Below are positions 1 through 10,700 of a stretch of 64,000 nt of DNA, one piece after another; positions within the stretch are counted from its first letter, which is position 1, and each line of letters starts with the position of its first letter. The translations under genes and the position numbers were made by a program. Source of the stretch: Ciona savignyi (lineage: Eukaryota; Chordata; Ascidiacea; Phlebobranchia; Cionidae); assembly GCA_000149265.1 (NCBI GenBank), contig CH003204.1, positions 209,535-273,534 of the forward strand, read 5' to 3'. Below the pieces are notes generated by a model. It saw only the letters and a list, made by a program, of their open reading frames with translations, searched no databases and was not told the DNA's origin.

Positions 1-405
1 TAAAAACTTTTTTTATCATGTTAATTTGGTTTAACTATTTTCCTATTAGTTGTATTTTTTTCTGTTCACAGAATTGTGCTTCTGAACTACGACCTTACTT
101 ACTCAGTTGGTTCGAATTCTCTCCATAGATACTATAGAAGAGAGCGGTAAGTATACAACACTAACTTACACCACAGTACACCACCATGACCACACTTGCA
201 CAACAGTACACCACCATTAGGGCTATGCAGAGAGACTAAATAGAAAAGGTATTGTTAGAATTTTTGTAAGCTTTTTACATTTAATTTTGGTTAAGTTTTA
301 AATCAGTCACCTTTTTATTAAGGAAAATATATTGTGCCTTTGAGTGCCATCTTCAGTTTTTTATTCAAATGGTATCTCATTAATCTAGTTTAACTTTACT
401 TTCAG
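1..405 (+). other. Intronic sequence of TUBGCP2 upstream of first visible exon
   Basis: AT-rich sequence without a supported exon. The stretch about 77-147 has good-looking acceptor and donor signals, but the only open frame does not join the phase of the exon at 406 and does not resemble GCP2. It is read as intron. Confidence 0.5.
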
Positions 406-3400
406 TTGTCAAGTCTCTGGACCCAACAGAAATCAGCCTCAGTGGTTTGGAGTCATTTGCTCTGGATTACACTGTACGTTGGCCACTGTCACTAGTTATT
501 TCGCGAAAGTCACTCACTAAATATCAGGTGAATGGAAAATGTTTTGCGCTTGGCCATCAGAATTTTTTTATGGTTTTATTGAAAAGTTACTGATCAATAA
601 AACATCAAAGTTTAATGAATCCGCACATTTTTGAATGTTTTACTTATCTTGTTTTACTAATCTTGTTTTACTAATCTTGTTTTACTAATCTTGTTTTACT
701 AATCTTGTTTTACTAATCTTGTTTTACTAATTTTGTTTCACTAATCTTGTTTCACTAATCTTGTTTTACTAATCTTGTTTTACTAATCTTGTTTTACTAA
801 TCTTGTTTTACTAATCTTGTTTTACTAATTTTGTTTCACTAATTTTGTTTCACTAATCTTGTTTTACTAATTTTGTTTTACTAATGTGGTTTTACTAATG
901 TTGTTTTACAAATGTTGTTTTACTAATCTTGTTTTACTAATCTTGTTTTACTAATCTTGTTTTACTAATCTTGTTTCACTAATCTTGTTTCACTTATCTT
1001 GTTTTACTAATCTTGTTTTACTAATCTTGTTTCACTAATCTTGTTTTACTAATTTTGTTTTACTAATGTGGTTTTACTAATGTTGTTTTACAAATGTTGT
1101 TTTACTAATCTTGTTTTACTAATCTTGTTTTACTAATCTTGTTTTACTAATCTTGTGTTACTAATCTTGTGTTACTAATGTCGTTTTATTAATCTTAATA
1201 CCCTGATTAGATTGCTAGAAGTAGGAGTTCTGCCTTGTATTAAGTCTGTAGGGTTTTTTTAATAAAATTTGTAATGAAACCAGATATTTTCACCAAAAAA
1301 GTCTTATATTTAAAATTGACATTTATACTTCGCTATTTTGTCTAGTTAAAAGTTTTTTTCAGTCTTTTATTCCAAATTTACATTTATAATTCGTGTTGAA
1401 TAAAGAGATTGTTTATGAAAAAAACGTCCATTTGATGCCAAAATAACCGTTTTCAGATGCTTTTCCGACACTTGTTCTACTGCAAGCACGTCGAACGACA
1501 TCTCAGCTCAGTTTGGCTCAAATTCAAGACGCTGAAGAAAAATGTGTTGCATTCTAGAAGTTGGTAAGTATATCTTGCGTGTCTATTGGCCAAGATATAA
1601 TGTTCTTTCCATGATTATCCTGGTTTAAAATCGATCTATAACTAGCTTGGTGTGTTAGTGCTTCTCCTTTTAGCTGAAACATAATGCTATCAAAGCCGGT
1701 TGCTAGCGGTTTTGCCAGAACCTAGTGGATTGAGGGAAGGCAAAAGAACCCGGAATAAATAAATTTTTATATAACCCACTTCAATAACTCTAAAAACTCA
1801 ACGGACATGAGATCTGACCATTGTCAATGCAATAACACCTTGTGTATGAATCCTAAGTTGTTGTAAGTCATATACTGATTAAACAAACTACGCACTATGG
1901 CTCTAGCAACAAGCATAGGAAAATAATAAAACAGACCCGTCAACTATGGTTAATAATGAAGGTTCCAGTGCTGAAAAAAATGTCTGTGAATTTTTTGAAT
2001 GATCTGTACAAAATAGTGCTTTTACATGAATACTTTTCTCCAGTACAGGTTCAATTCTATTCGTTCGAAAATCCAATAGGAAACATTACAGCATTAAACA
2101 TGCTTAAAATCTCATAGTTCACACAAACGACTGGATCGGATAGGATATTTACCAGAGCTATTGCACAGTGTTGTGTATAATACATTCGTTCCTTTAATTT
2201 GGTAGAACCCATTAATCCGCTGGGTTCAATCAGTGTCTGTAAAGTGCCTTGCCCAAGGACACAACCAACTAGCTAGCGAACAATTTCGCACCTGCAACCT
2301 TTAGATTGAAAGCCGACGCACTTAACCGCCAGACTAACCAGTCGGACAAGACTGTTACTACAATTGACATTCTCCACTTTAGAACATAAGTTTTTCAACG
2401 CAGGTTTGTTGAAGCTATGCTGATTCTGCAGAAGATGCTTCATTTTGTGCAGAACTTCGAGTATTACATGATGTTTGAAGTGCTGGAACCAAACTGGATC
2501 AACTTGGAGAAGAATCTAAAAGCGGTAAGTGGGAGAATAAAATATAGTTTGGTTTATTTTTTCGCTGCTTTATTACAATAAAGAATGGCATAATTAATTA
2601 TAGTCTAATAGTTATATAAAATAATACAGTTTAGTTTTAGTTTATTTTTTTGCTTACTTATTGCATTAAAGAAGAATGGCATACTTCGTTAAATTCAAAT
2701 ATATATAAATATATTTAAAATAATATAGTTTAGTTTATTTTATTGCTTATTACATTAAAGAAGAATGGCATAAATATTTAAAGTCTAAAGATAAATGGCA
2801 TAAATATTCAAAGGACAAAGTCTAAAGATAAATAAAAAAAATATATAAAACAATATAGTTTAGTTTTTGCTTTCTTATTGCATTAAAGAAGAATGGATAA
2901 ACGGCAAAACTACAGTAGTTAAATATCCACCTGAATAGCTTGGTGGGTCAGTATGTCATCTCTCAACTGAAAGGTTGTAGGTTTCAAACTGATCTCTTGT
3001 GAGTTGGTTGTGTACTTGGGCAATGAACTTAGTTACATTGCCTGAACCCGTTGGATTTGTATTGAAACTGAAAAGCCTTCTCAATCATTTACAACACACT
3101 GCAATAGCTCTGGTAACTCAATTATGGATGTCAGGTGGTCTAATAGTCATCATTGTGGTAAAACCCCTTGTGTTTTTGTTTTCCACATTTACCTTTTAAG
3201 AGTTTAAACATAACTTTTGCTTTTTGTAGGAAGTTATCTAAACTCTTAAAATTCCACCACTGTCTTATTACTTCTTAATAAACTAAGGAAAAAAATCACT
3301 GTATTGTGAAATTTTATAAGAGTTTCCAACTAAACTCTTAAAATTCCCCTACTGTCTCCCTATGTACCCGCCTTCCTCACAAATACACCTTCCCACCCTG

Positions 3401-6400
3401 CAGGCAGTAAATGTGGACGAGGTGCTGGACTACCACACAGACTTCCTGAGGCAGTGTCTTCAGGATTGTCTGCTCACCAACACAGAGTTGCTGAAGATGC
3501 TGAGCAAACTGCTGATGCTCTGCGTCTCCTTCAGTAACTTCATGCAGGTAGGATAGGATATTCATGTTTATCCCGTGAGTGGGAAAACCAAGGGGGTTAA
3601 CATACGGGCAATCGTCAAAACACCTCGCGCCCACTGCCGGGTTACCAGAACTATTCCAGTGTGTTGTATATGATAGAAGTTCCAGTAATTTGGTAGCTCC
3701 CATTAATCCGCTGGGTTCAAGTAATTTCCATAAAGTGCCTTTCCCAAGGACATAACCGACTAGCTAGCGACCAGTTTCGCACCTGCAACCTTTCGATTAA
3801 AAGGCGACACACTTAACCACCACACAAACAGGCCAGAGGTGATGCATTGGATTTGAAACAAACTTTGTTGTTTAGTTTTAAGCAGAAGTCGACAACCTGC
3901 AGCTCTTTTATTCTTATGATATAACTCTTTATTTATTTTATTACTACTGTTGTGAGCACTAAGTAGGTTTAATACCCATTCTTAAGTGAAACAAACAGAA
4001 GAACACTCACATCTTTTTTTCACACATGTTTTTATTATATTAAAAAAATAGTTTTGCAGCTCCCAATAATTTTTATTTTGTGGAATAGCAGTTGAAATGG
4101 CACTTTCAAGAGAAAATGGTTGTCAACCCCTAGTTTAGAACATTTACGGAATAAAATTAAAGTAGGAAAAAAATGGAAAAACTACAGTAGTTAAAACACT
4201 GCGTCATTTTTAGTAGTGTGCAAGCTTTATAATATACATTACTTTAAATCACTTGTAAAATAAATCAGACCAAATAGGTTGGTGGGTTAGTGTGTCGCCT
4301 TCTCAGCCTAGCAGATATGGCCTGAATCCAGTAGATTAATAGATTAAACTATAACAACAACATCTTAAAATCATACACATAAATTCAACCTGATTTCCCC
4401 ACCCGCCATGATACAAATGACACATCCATCCAAATTAAACCACAACAAAACAAACCTCCCATCCACAGGGATGAGCAGACAAGTGGATGGCCCCATGCTG
4501 GAAGAGAATCTAGAACATTCCACACTGGCAGGTCCACCTACTGCAATTGAGATTCAGTCCGAAGCCGACAGACTGGCAACTGCTACTTTGGTATTCTACC
4601 ACAAACCTTTCTATTTTGATTCATTTATGATAAATATAGCCTGTCTTGGTTCATTTTGGAGGGTAAATACTTGACTGTAAAATATGCCTTTAACCCTTTG
4701 ACGACGACGGAACTTTTGCAGTTTTTGGCACTTTTGAGTAAGGTTGCTTTAACCTTGTTTGCTGCGAATACTGTTGGACTTAGGGAAAAACAATCTATTA
4801 CAAAGTTGTCCAGTAGATAATTTTCTACAAATTGGTATTTTTATTTTTTTGATGACGTTGTAATATTTGTAATGACGTCATAATTAGTAATTTTTACTCT
4901 AATTACTCGTTACTGGTAGCTTGTAGAAGATAGTAATGTATTACAAAAGTGTTCAAAATGAAATTTTCTACAAAGTTACGTCTTTTATTTTTTGATGACG
5001 TCAACTAAGCGTGATGACGTCACATAAAACTGACAAATATGGCATTTCATCACCACAATCACTGTTGGCCTCGATCATGCTGGCAGCCTAATCGGCTGTA
5101 ATCTATTCCGAAGTTGCCATATTTCTTCCGAATATCAAATAATAATTGAAAAACAAAGTAAACAAAGGCGAAAAAATGAATAAATATCAATAGTAATTAG
5201 AAAAAACCATGTACACATATGTTTACATATATCGTTGAAAAATCGAAAATGACTGGAAAACTCGAAAACAAAGACGGCTACTGCTAGTTTTATTCTCACA
5301 GCAACTGGTGTAACAATTTTAACTCCCCAGAACCCAAAAAAGCGATATTTTACCTAAAAGTTAACCTAGATACAAAAATTTTTAAGAAAAATGTTTGGAG
5401 CAATACTACTCAAAATTTTTAAATGGAAGGATTATGTTTTTATGCGTTATTTCGAAAGATCTATTCAAATGCTTTCCAAAAATATCAAAACTAGGAAAAT
5501 CCCCCAAGAAACGACTGAATTGTGCATTTTTTTTCGGGGACAAATCTGGGTTACAAATATGTAACCGTCGTCGTCTAAGGGTTAAGTGTAAAACAATTTT
5601 TAAATAGGCGTTACTGATAGATTAGTTTGGTGGGTTAGTACGTCGCCTTTTAGTCGAAGGCTTATAGGTTCAAAACTACTTGCTGGCTAGTCAGTTGTGT
5701 CCTTGAGCAAGGTACTTAGCGGACATTACCTAAATTTATTAAATTATTGGGTTCTAGTAAAAATAAAAAAAGTCCTGATTATATCCCACAATAGCTCCGG
5801 TATAGCAACGAAAGGCACAAATTGAGGAACGTATGAATCATGTACAACACACTGTAATAGCTCCGGTAACCCAACGGTTGGCGCGAGGTGATCTGACGAT
5901 TGCCTGTGTGTTAACACTTGTATTTTCCTATTCACAGGGAAAAAACATGAACATCGCATCCCTTTAAACTTGTCCATTTCTACTGTCGTGTAGCCAAATG
6001 TTTAACGCGACCGATACATATACCGATTCTTATACAAAATAACGGTCCTAGTGACGAGCCTATAATGGGTTCGAAACTTGGCTCGGTAAAAAAAAAAGCT
6101 TGTCCATTTCTTTCCACAGGAGGCATCAGCGCACTTGGACGACCTCGCCACCTCGGCGGACCACCAGGTCACCGTGGATGCGTTCAAACGTAACTTCACA
6201 ACCGTCCTTATGAACCTGCTCAACCGCGTCTCGTTTATCAGCCGCGAGGAAGGACAGCATGGACTCTTCAATATTCTTCACAAGTCAGTTTATTCCTGTG
6301 ATTTTTGCCTTTTTATCGCTGTGAATTTGAAAACGCAGGTAACGTTGCTATCACATGGACAGTCGTCAAATTAGCTCGAACAATGTCGTATTAGGATAGG

Positions 6401-7110
6401 ATATTCATGGTTTTTCCTTGGAAAACCAAGGGGTTATCACACGGGCAATCGTCAGATCACCTCGCGACCATCTTCGGGTTACCAGAGCTATTTCAGTGTG
6501 CTGTATAATATTAATAGTACTACTGTTTTTGTTCAACCCATTTAATCAACTGGTTCAAGGTGAAGTTCGGTAAGTGCCTGGCCCAAGGACACATTATACT
6601 AGCCAGACTGGTTCGAACCAACAACCTTTCAGCATTTAGTTGGACAACACTAAAAACAGAAAAGAAGGGAAACTAATTATAATTATGTCCAAATGCTAAT
6701 CCCAACCCACATCTAACTCTAACTTTATTCCACTTACCGTAATGCACTTAATTTTAATTAAATGTGCAGTTTCCCCCTTTCATTTTTTTCTCTCTTTCCA
6801 GAACTTTATTTACTTATATCCCCTCTTTTAATGACGCGTTTTAACGATTGTTTGTTTTGTCATATTTTTTCTGTCTCTGTGTCGTGATTTGTTTTATTTG
6901 CTATTATTTAATATAAAAAATAAATTAAGTAAACTTAAATTAAAGTTATTAGGATGCTTAACGTCCTTTTCTTCCAGACTCGACTACAACGGATATTATC
7001 GCTCTCGCATGAATGAAGAAGAGAGCGCAAACGAAAAAGGCGATGTAACCACGACAATCAGCTCCATGCCACGTCATCATAAGCAAGGAACCGTCGAAAT
7101 GAAATCATGA
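406..7110 (+). CDS. TUBGCP2: Gamma-tubulin complex component 2 (GCP2), C-terminal exons
   Basis: GCP2 is a core subunit of the gamma-tubulin small complex that nucleates microtubules at centrosomes and spindle poles. Seven exons are readable: 406-527, 1457-1563, 2404-2524, 3404-3547, 4469-4590, 6120-6283 and 6978-7110 (stop TGA). They encode the C-terminal GCP/Spc97-Spc98 fold that binds gamma-tubulin. Diagnostic blocks are [68 protein letters not shown] and [11 protein letters not shown], closely matching animal GCP2 in order. The gene is cut by the left window edge, so the N-terminal half is missing. All junction phases agree except between 3547 and 4469, where exon 4 ends in phase 0 and exon 5 needs one extra base. 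Either a tiny unseen exon or an alternative donor at 3534 is required. Identity is very secure; that junction is not. Confidence 0.93.
638..1195 (+). repeat. 14-bp minisatellite in TUBGCP2 intron
   Basis: About 40 head-to-tail copies of a 14-mer, consensus TTGTTTTACTAATC, with scattered C/T, G/T and A/T variants. Variant blocks recur (a TTTTGTTTCACTAA run and a GTGGTTTTACTAATG run appear twice), which suggests duplication of multi-unit segments. It fills most of the intron between the first two visible exons. Confidence 0.95.
2130..2346 (-). mobile_element. SINE-1 copy, internally deleted
   Basis: Reverse-strand copy of the ~300-bp SINE-1 family. It carries the conserved CCTTGCCCAAGGACACAACC and TAACCGCCAGACTAACCAG (tRNA-like head) blocks. 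Much of the 3' half is missing. It lies in a TUBGCP2 intron. Confidence 0.75.
2540..2930 (+). repeat. Degenerate internal repeats, TTTAGTTTATT family
   Basis: Three to four imperfect repeats of a unit containing ATAGTTTAGTTT, a T-rich stretch, TTATTGCATTAAAGAAGAATGGCAT, ending with an ACGGCAAAACTACAGTAGTT segment. The ACGGCAAAACNACAGTNGTT segment recurs near 4180, 8920, 17740 and 43670, so this is part of a dispersed repeat family. Confidence 0.55.
2931..3178 (+). mobile_element. SINE-1 copy, old
   Basis: Forward copy with recognisable A-box-like head (TGGTGGGTCAGTATGTC), the GTTGTGTACTTGGGCAA block and the ACAACACACTGCAATAGCTC block. It is diverged and lacks the 3' tail. Confidence 0.7.
3549..3834 (-). 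mobile_element. SINE-1 copy, near full length, abutting a splice donor
   Basis: Reverse copy from the GGATAGGATATTCATG 3' tail to the tRNA-like head near 3834. The tail begins two bases into the intron after the 3404-3547 exon of TUBGCP2, so the insertion supplies most of the donor context. Confidence 0.85.
3883..4132. mobile_element. hAT-like MITE (CAGNGGTCGNCAACC termini)
   Basis: Non-coding element whose left end CAGAAGTCGACAACC mirrors its right end GGTTGTCAACCCCTAG. Internal sequence (TTTATTTTGTGGAATA, TTTAATACCCAT) is shared in inverse orientation with the element at 12494-12752. The target duplication is poorly preserved. Confidence 0.6.
4270..4347 (+). mobile_element. SINE-1 fragment
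   Basis: Short forward fragment with the head (TTGGTGGGTTAGTGTGTCGCC) joined directly to the GGCCTGAATCCAGTAGATTAAT block; an internal segment is deleted. Confidence 0.55.
4694..5581. mobile_element. piggyBac-like MITE with TTAA target duplication
   Basis: Both ends are visible: TTAA then CCCTTTGACGACGACGG on the left (TTAA at 4690-4693), and CCGTCGTCGTCTAAGGG then TTAA on the right (5582-5585). TTAA duplications and CCC/GGG termini are the hallmark of piggyBac-type elements. The 888-bp interior has no transposase ORF, so it would be non-autonomous. It carries three TGACGTCA palindromes (4873-4880, 4996-5003, 5015-5022). It sits in the TUBGCP2 intron between the exons ending at 4590 and starting at 6120. 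Confidence 0.75.
5621..5966 (+). mobile_element. SINE-1 copy with internal insertion
   Basis: Forward copy with head, CAGTTGTGTCCTTGAGCAAGG block, CAACACACTGTAATAGCTCCGG block and GATCTGACGATTGCC block. About 60 extra bases with a second CACAATAGCTCCGGTA lie in the middle, a partial internal duplication. Confidence 0.8.
5982..6098 (+). mobile_element. SINE-2 copy (single tRNA-like unit)
   Basis: Begins GTCGTGTAGCCAAATGTTTAACGCGACC (A-box-like), ends GGGTTCGAAACTTGGCTCGG (B-box-like) plus an A-run. It lies just upstream of the TUBGCP2 exon at 6120. Confidence 0.8.
6392..6634 (-). mobile_element. SINE-1 copy
   Basis: Reverse copy with GGATAGGATATTCATG tail, CGGGCAATCGTCAGATCACC block and a truncated, diverged head. 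It lies in the last TUBGCP2 intron. Confidence 0.75.
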
Positions 7111-7730
7111 ACGGATTTCTTAAGCGATGACTACGTATTGGCAAAAAGTTCATATTTTAATCTCGGATTTCCGAAGTTTTGCGAAATGTCCGATTTTGCG
7201 AACTTGCCGAAAAAACGTTCAGTTTCTGTAGCTTTATTTTTCTACCAAATACACGAAACTGCGCCCGAGTTGTTTATTGAACAAAGCAAAGAAATAGGCT
7301 TACGCCAAAAGTGCAGTACACAAAATATATACACAGAAATAGTTGCAATGGTTATTGTGAATATACTGCGTATAAAACGGAATGTTCTGGGGTTATAAAG
7401 TACTTTATACCCGCTGATTTGGCATTTTAATCGTGTTCAAATCCAGTAATGTCCACGGGTAAGTAAAATTAAGAAAACTGTACTCTGTAATTTAATTTGG
7501 GACGTTAGGGTTAGGTTTTAAAGTTATTATGGAATGCTAAACGGTTTAATAGTCTATTTCCTTACTTAAGATCATCGAAAATACAATTCCCCTGCTCTAT
7601 AATGCAATTTGGGGCGTTTGTGGTAAGGTTTAAAACTTTTTCTGGGGTTCAGGTAGGAGTTAAAACTAGTTTATTTCCCTGCTTTAGGCCATCAAAGGTA
7701 TAGTTTCCTTTCCTTGGAGCGAGTCGTTTT
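7111..7730. other. Convergent intergenic region, 3' ends of two genes
   Basis: 620 bp separate the TUBGCP2 stop (+) from the stop of the CUB-kringle gene (-). No clear forward AATAAA is visible after 7110, so the TUBGCP2 polyadenylation site is undetermined. The sequence is AT-rich, non-coding and presumably the two 3' UTRs. Confidence 0.6.
7670..7675 (-). terminator. Candidate poly(A) signal of the CUB-kringle gene
   Basis: AATAAA read on the minus strand about 55 bases downstream of the stop codon at 7731-7733. Position and sequence fit a canonical hexamer; there is no transcript evidence. Confidence 0.5.
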
Positions 7731-10700
7731 TTACCGCTTCATACCATAGCTCATGTTCTCATATTGAGTTCCAGACAACTTCATTGAGGTATAGACAGAT
7801 GGTTCGTCCTTTCTCGAACTGTGCTTGCTTTTTTGCTGCTTCTTTGTACGCGGTTTGACGCTCACCATGGAGCAATAGCTGTCTTCGGTGTTAGTGCTTG
7901 TGTTTGAGTCGCCCCTACTGTTCTTAGGGATGTCGTACAGTGTCGTTGACTGGGGTTGTATGTCGAATTGTGGCGACGATGGAACGTCGTAAAACCCGTC
8001 ATTTTCTATTAAAAAACAAAGCGATCAGTTAGGATAGGACATTCATGTTTATCCCAGTGAATGGGAAAACCAAGGGTTTAACACACGGGCAATCGTTAGA
8101 TCACCTTGTGGCTACCGTCGGGTTACCGAAGCTATTGCAGTGTGTTGTGTATGATTGACACGTTTCTTCAATTTACTAGAACAGCTTAATCCACAGGGTT
8201 CAGGTAATCTCCGATATCTGCCTTGCGCAAAGACACAACCGACCAGCTAGCGTAGTATATGTAACCCTTTGGCTGAAAGGTGATGCAATAACCCACCAAG
8301 CTCATCAGTAAGACAGTTCTAAGTTTTTTCGCCACAGCGCTGGTCTGTTATACGTCGAACTTACCGTTGCTGCCGTTATCTATCAGCGTGGGGTTGATGG
8401 AAACTTTAAAGGAGTCGTGCGGTGCTAATGGAACGACATCTGCAATTACAACGTATTAGGAATAGAATATGCTGTTTTTCTTTAATATTTTTTTAGTGAT
8501 ATTAGGTTCGAACTTATGCTCGTCGGTAAGGCCGTTTAATTGTATATTGATTGATGTACTGGTCGCGTTAACCATTCGGCCACACGCAGTACGATATTCG
8601 TGTTTTATCAACGTAAATGGGAAACGCAGCGGCCTTTATCGAACGGGCAATCGTCAGATTACTCGTGCCCACCGTGGAGTTACCAAAGCTATTGTGGAGT
8701 GTTGTATGTGATTGAGACAGTTTTGCAATTTTAGTAAAACCCTTTATTTTCTTGTGTCCGGCAATGTCCAGTAATTGCCTTGCCGAAGGACAAAGTCAAC
8801 TTCCGCCCACCAATTTCCATCCAACAAGACGTTTTATTAAATTTGTAATTAGCCCAAATCGGCAGTGTTTTGTTTATTTTTTGTTTCAACCTTCTATATA
8901 AAATGAAAAACCGGGAAAAGGCGGCAAAATGACAGTAATTGAAGCATAGCAAAAAATGGGTCCACACTGCAATAGTTCCTATAACCCGACGATGGGAGGT
9001 AATCTGACGATTGCCCATATGTTACTCCCTTGCATATTCCCATTCACAGTAATAAATATCCTATCCATACATACTGCACATGGACGCAGACTTCGGGCAA
9101 TCATAACACGGGGCCGCCTCGTTACTGGTCGTAGATGCATAAGCGCAGCAATTGTTCAAGGAAGGAAACTTTTCATGGATTGCAGTCGGTGACTGGTAAT
9201 GACTGAGCTCTGCATTGTCATTGAATACATCTTCAGAACCGTTCGATAGCACAGAGGCGCGAGTTTTCTCCGGTACTAAAGGCGGCTCGTTCACAACTTC
9301 CACTTTCCGGCTTGGTGGATTGTCTTCTAGAAAATGTAACAGTATTTAGTGAGCGAACGACGAAATACAAGTTTACCAAGTTTGTTCTATATATGGTAAT
9401 ATAGAGTATTATCAATATAAGAGAAGATATTCATATTTAACCTCGTTGATGGGAAAACCCTATGGGATTGTTCTCATCTGAGTAATCGTCAGATTACCTC
9501 GCACCCATCGTTAACTGGCGGTATTGCATTGTTTTAAAAGATTGAAGTTGTTTTTTTATTTTTAGTAACTCATTAATCTACTGCATAGGTGGGCAACTTC
9601 TCTAGAAAGCGGATTTTCAATCTCCTAATTACAAGAAAAACCGGATTTTCAATCTCCTAATTACAAGGTTTGGTTAGATACAGTCTGAGAGCTGGTCAAA
9701 AGCCGTTCACTGGCCCCGCCCGGGGGGCGTATGTTGCCCATGCCTGATCTGCTGGGTCTAGGCGGTGTCCGCTAGGTTTCTCAGAACACATTCACTTTTC
9801 AGCTGGAAGAAGACGACTATAAACCCACCAAGCTATTCTGCCAGGCAAATGTTTTAAGTTGTAAACTGACAGAATGAAAAAAAAACAAAAATATTAACAA
9901 AACAGCGCACAGTACCTTTTTCAGGGGAAATTGTTTGGAAGCTTGGATTGTGTATTGCAATAGAGTTCGTTTTGTCTGGGGAAGCGTCCTTCACAGCACG
10001 GGGTATAGGCTGCGGTGGACGCTTCTGTATTGGCGTATGCGGCGTCTTTGGCGTCTGTGGCGTCTGTGGCGTCTGTGGCGCCTGCTGTGGCGTCTGCTGT
10101 GGTGTCGGCGTCGGTGGGTTTGCCCCTGTGAGTTGCTGTGCTGAGGCCGCCTTCTTGAACATACGAGTCCATGTGTTTTTCTTCGACTTGGATTTATCGG
10201 TTAGCTTTGAACTGGATGATGCTGATTGCGTCTTCGATTTTGCACCTAAAAAGGCAGGATTTTAATGGTAAACATCTAGCGTTAGTGGGCGCTTGAATAG
10301 CTTGGTGAGCTGGTGCGATGCCTTTCAGCCGAAAAATCTGCTCGTTAGTCGTCGATTGTGTCCTTGGATAAAGCACTTAACGGAATTGTCTGGACCCAGT
10401 GAATCATTGGATTACATTATTAAAGGAAAGTCCCAGTAATACACAACACTAGCTCTAGTAAATGGGGTTAATGCTTAGCCGAAAAGTAGATTATGTCAAT
10501 AAGCAAGGCACCTCCAGCAACCTGAAGATAGAAGCGAGGTAATCTGACGACTAAACGCCCCCTGCCTTATTGTTGTTACGCCCCTTGCGTTTTCCTATTC
10601 TCGGAAATACCGCCTCGCAAACGGAAGCATGCCAGTGTTCGCGTTTTCTCATTAACCGTGATAAAACATGAATATCCTATTCTAACTTCCGCTTACGTTT

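Noticed and set aside
77..147. Possible TUBGCP2 exon with good CAG acceptor and GTAAGT donor
   Set aside because: The only stop-free frame does not match GCP2 and ends in a phase incompatible with the exon at 406; the other frames contain stops.
638..1195. CRISPR-like array
   Set aside because: Direct tandem repeats without unique spacers in a eukaryotic intron. The same applies to the 22-bp and 42-bp arrays.
9921..10265. Alternative ORFs across the TPQ exon, including Ala/Asp/Thr-rich and Cys/Gly/Val-rich versions
   Set aside because: They are other-frame shadows of the 9-bp repeat; only the TPQ frame joins the neighbouring exons and carries plausible tail sequence.
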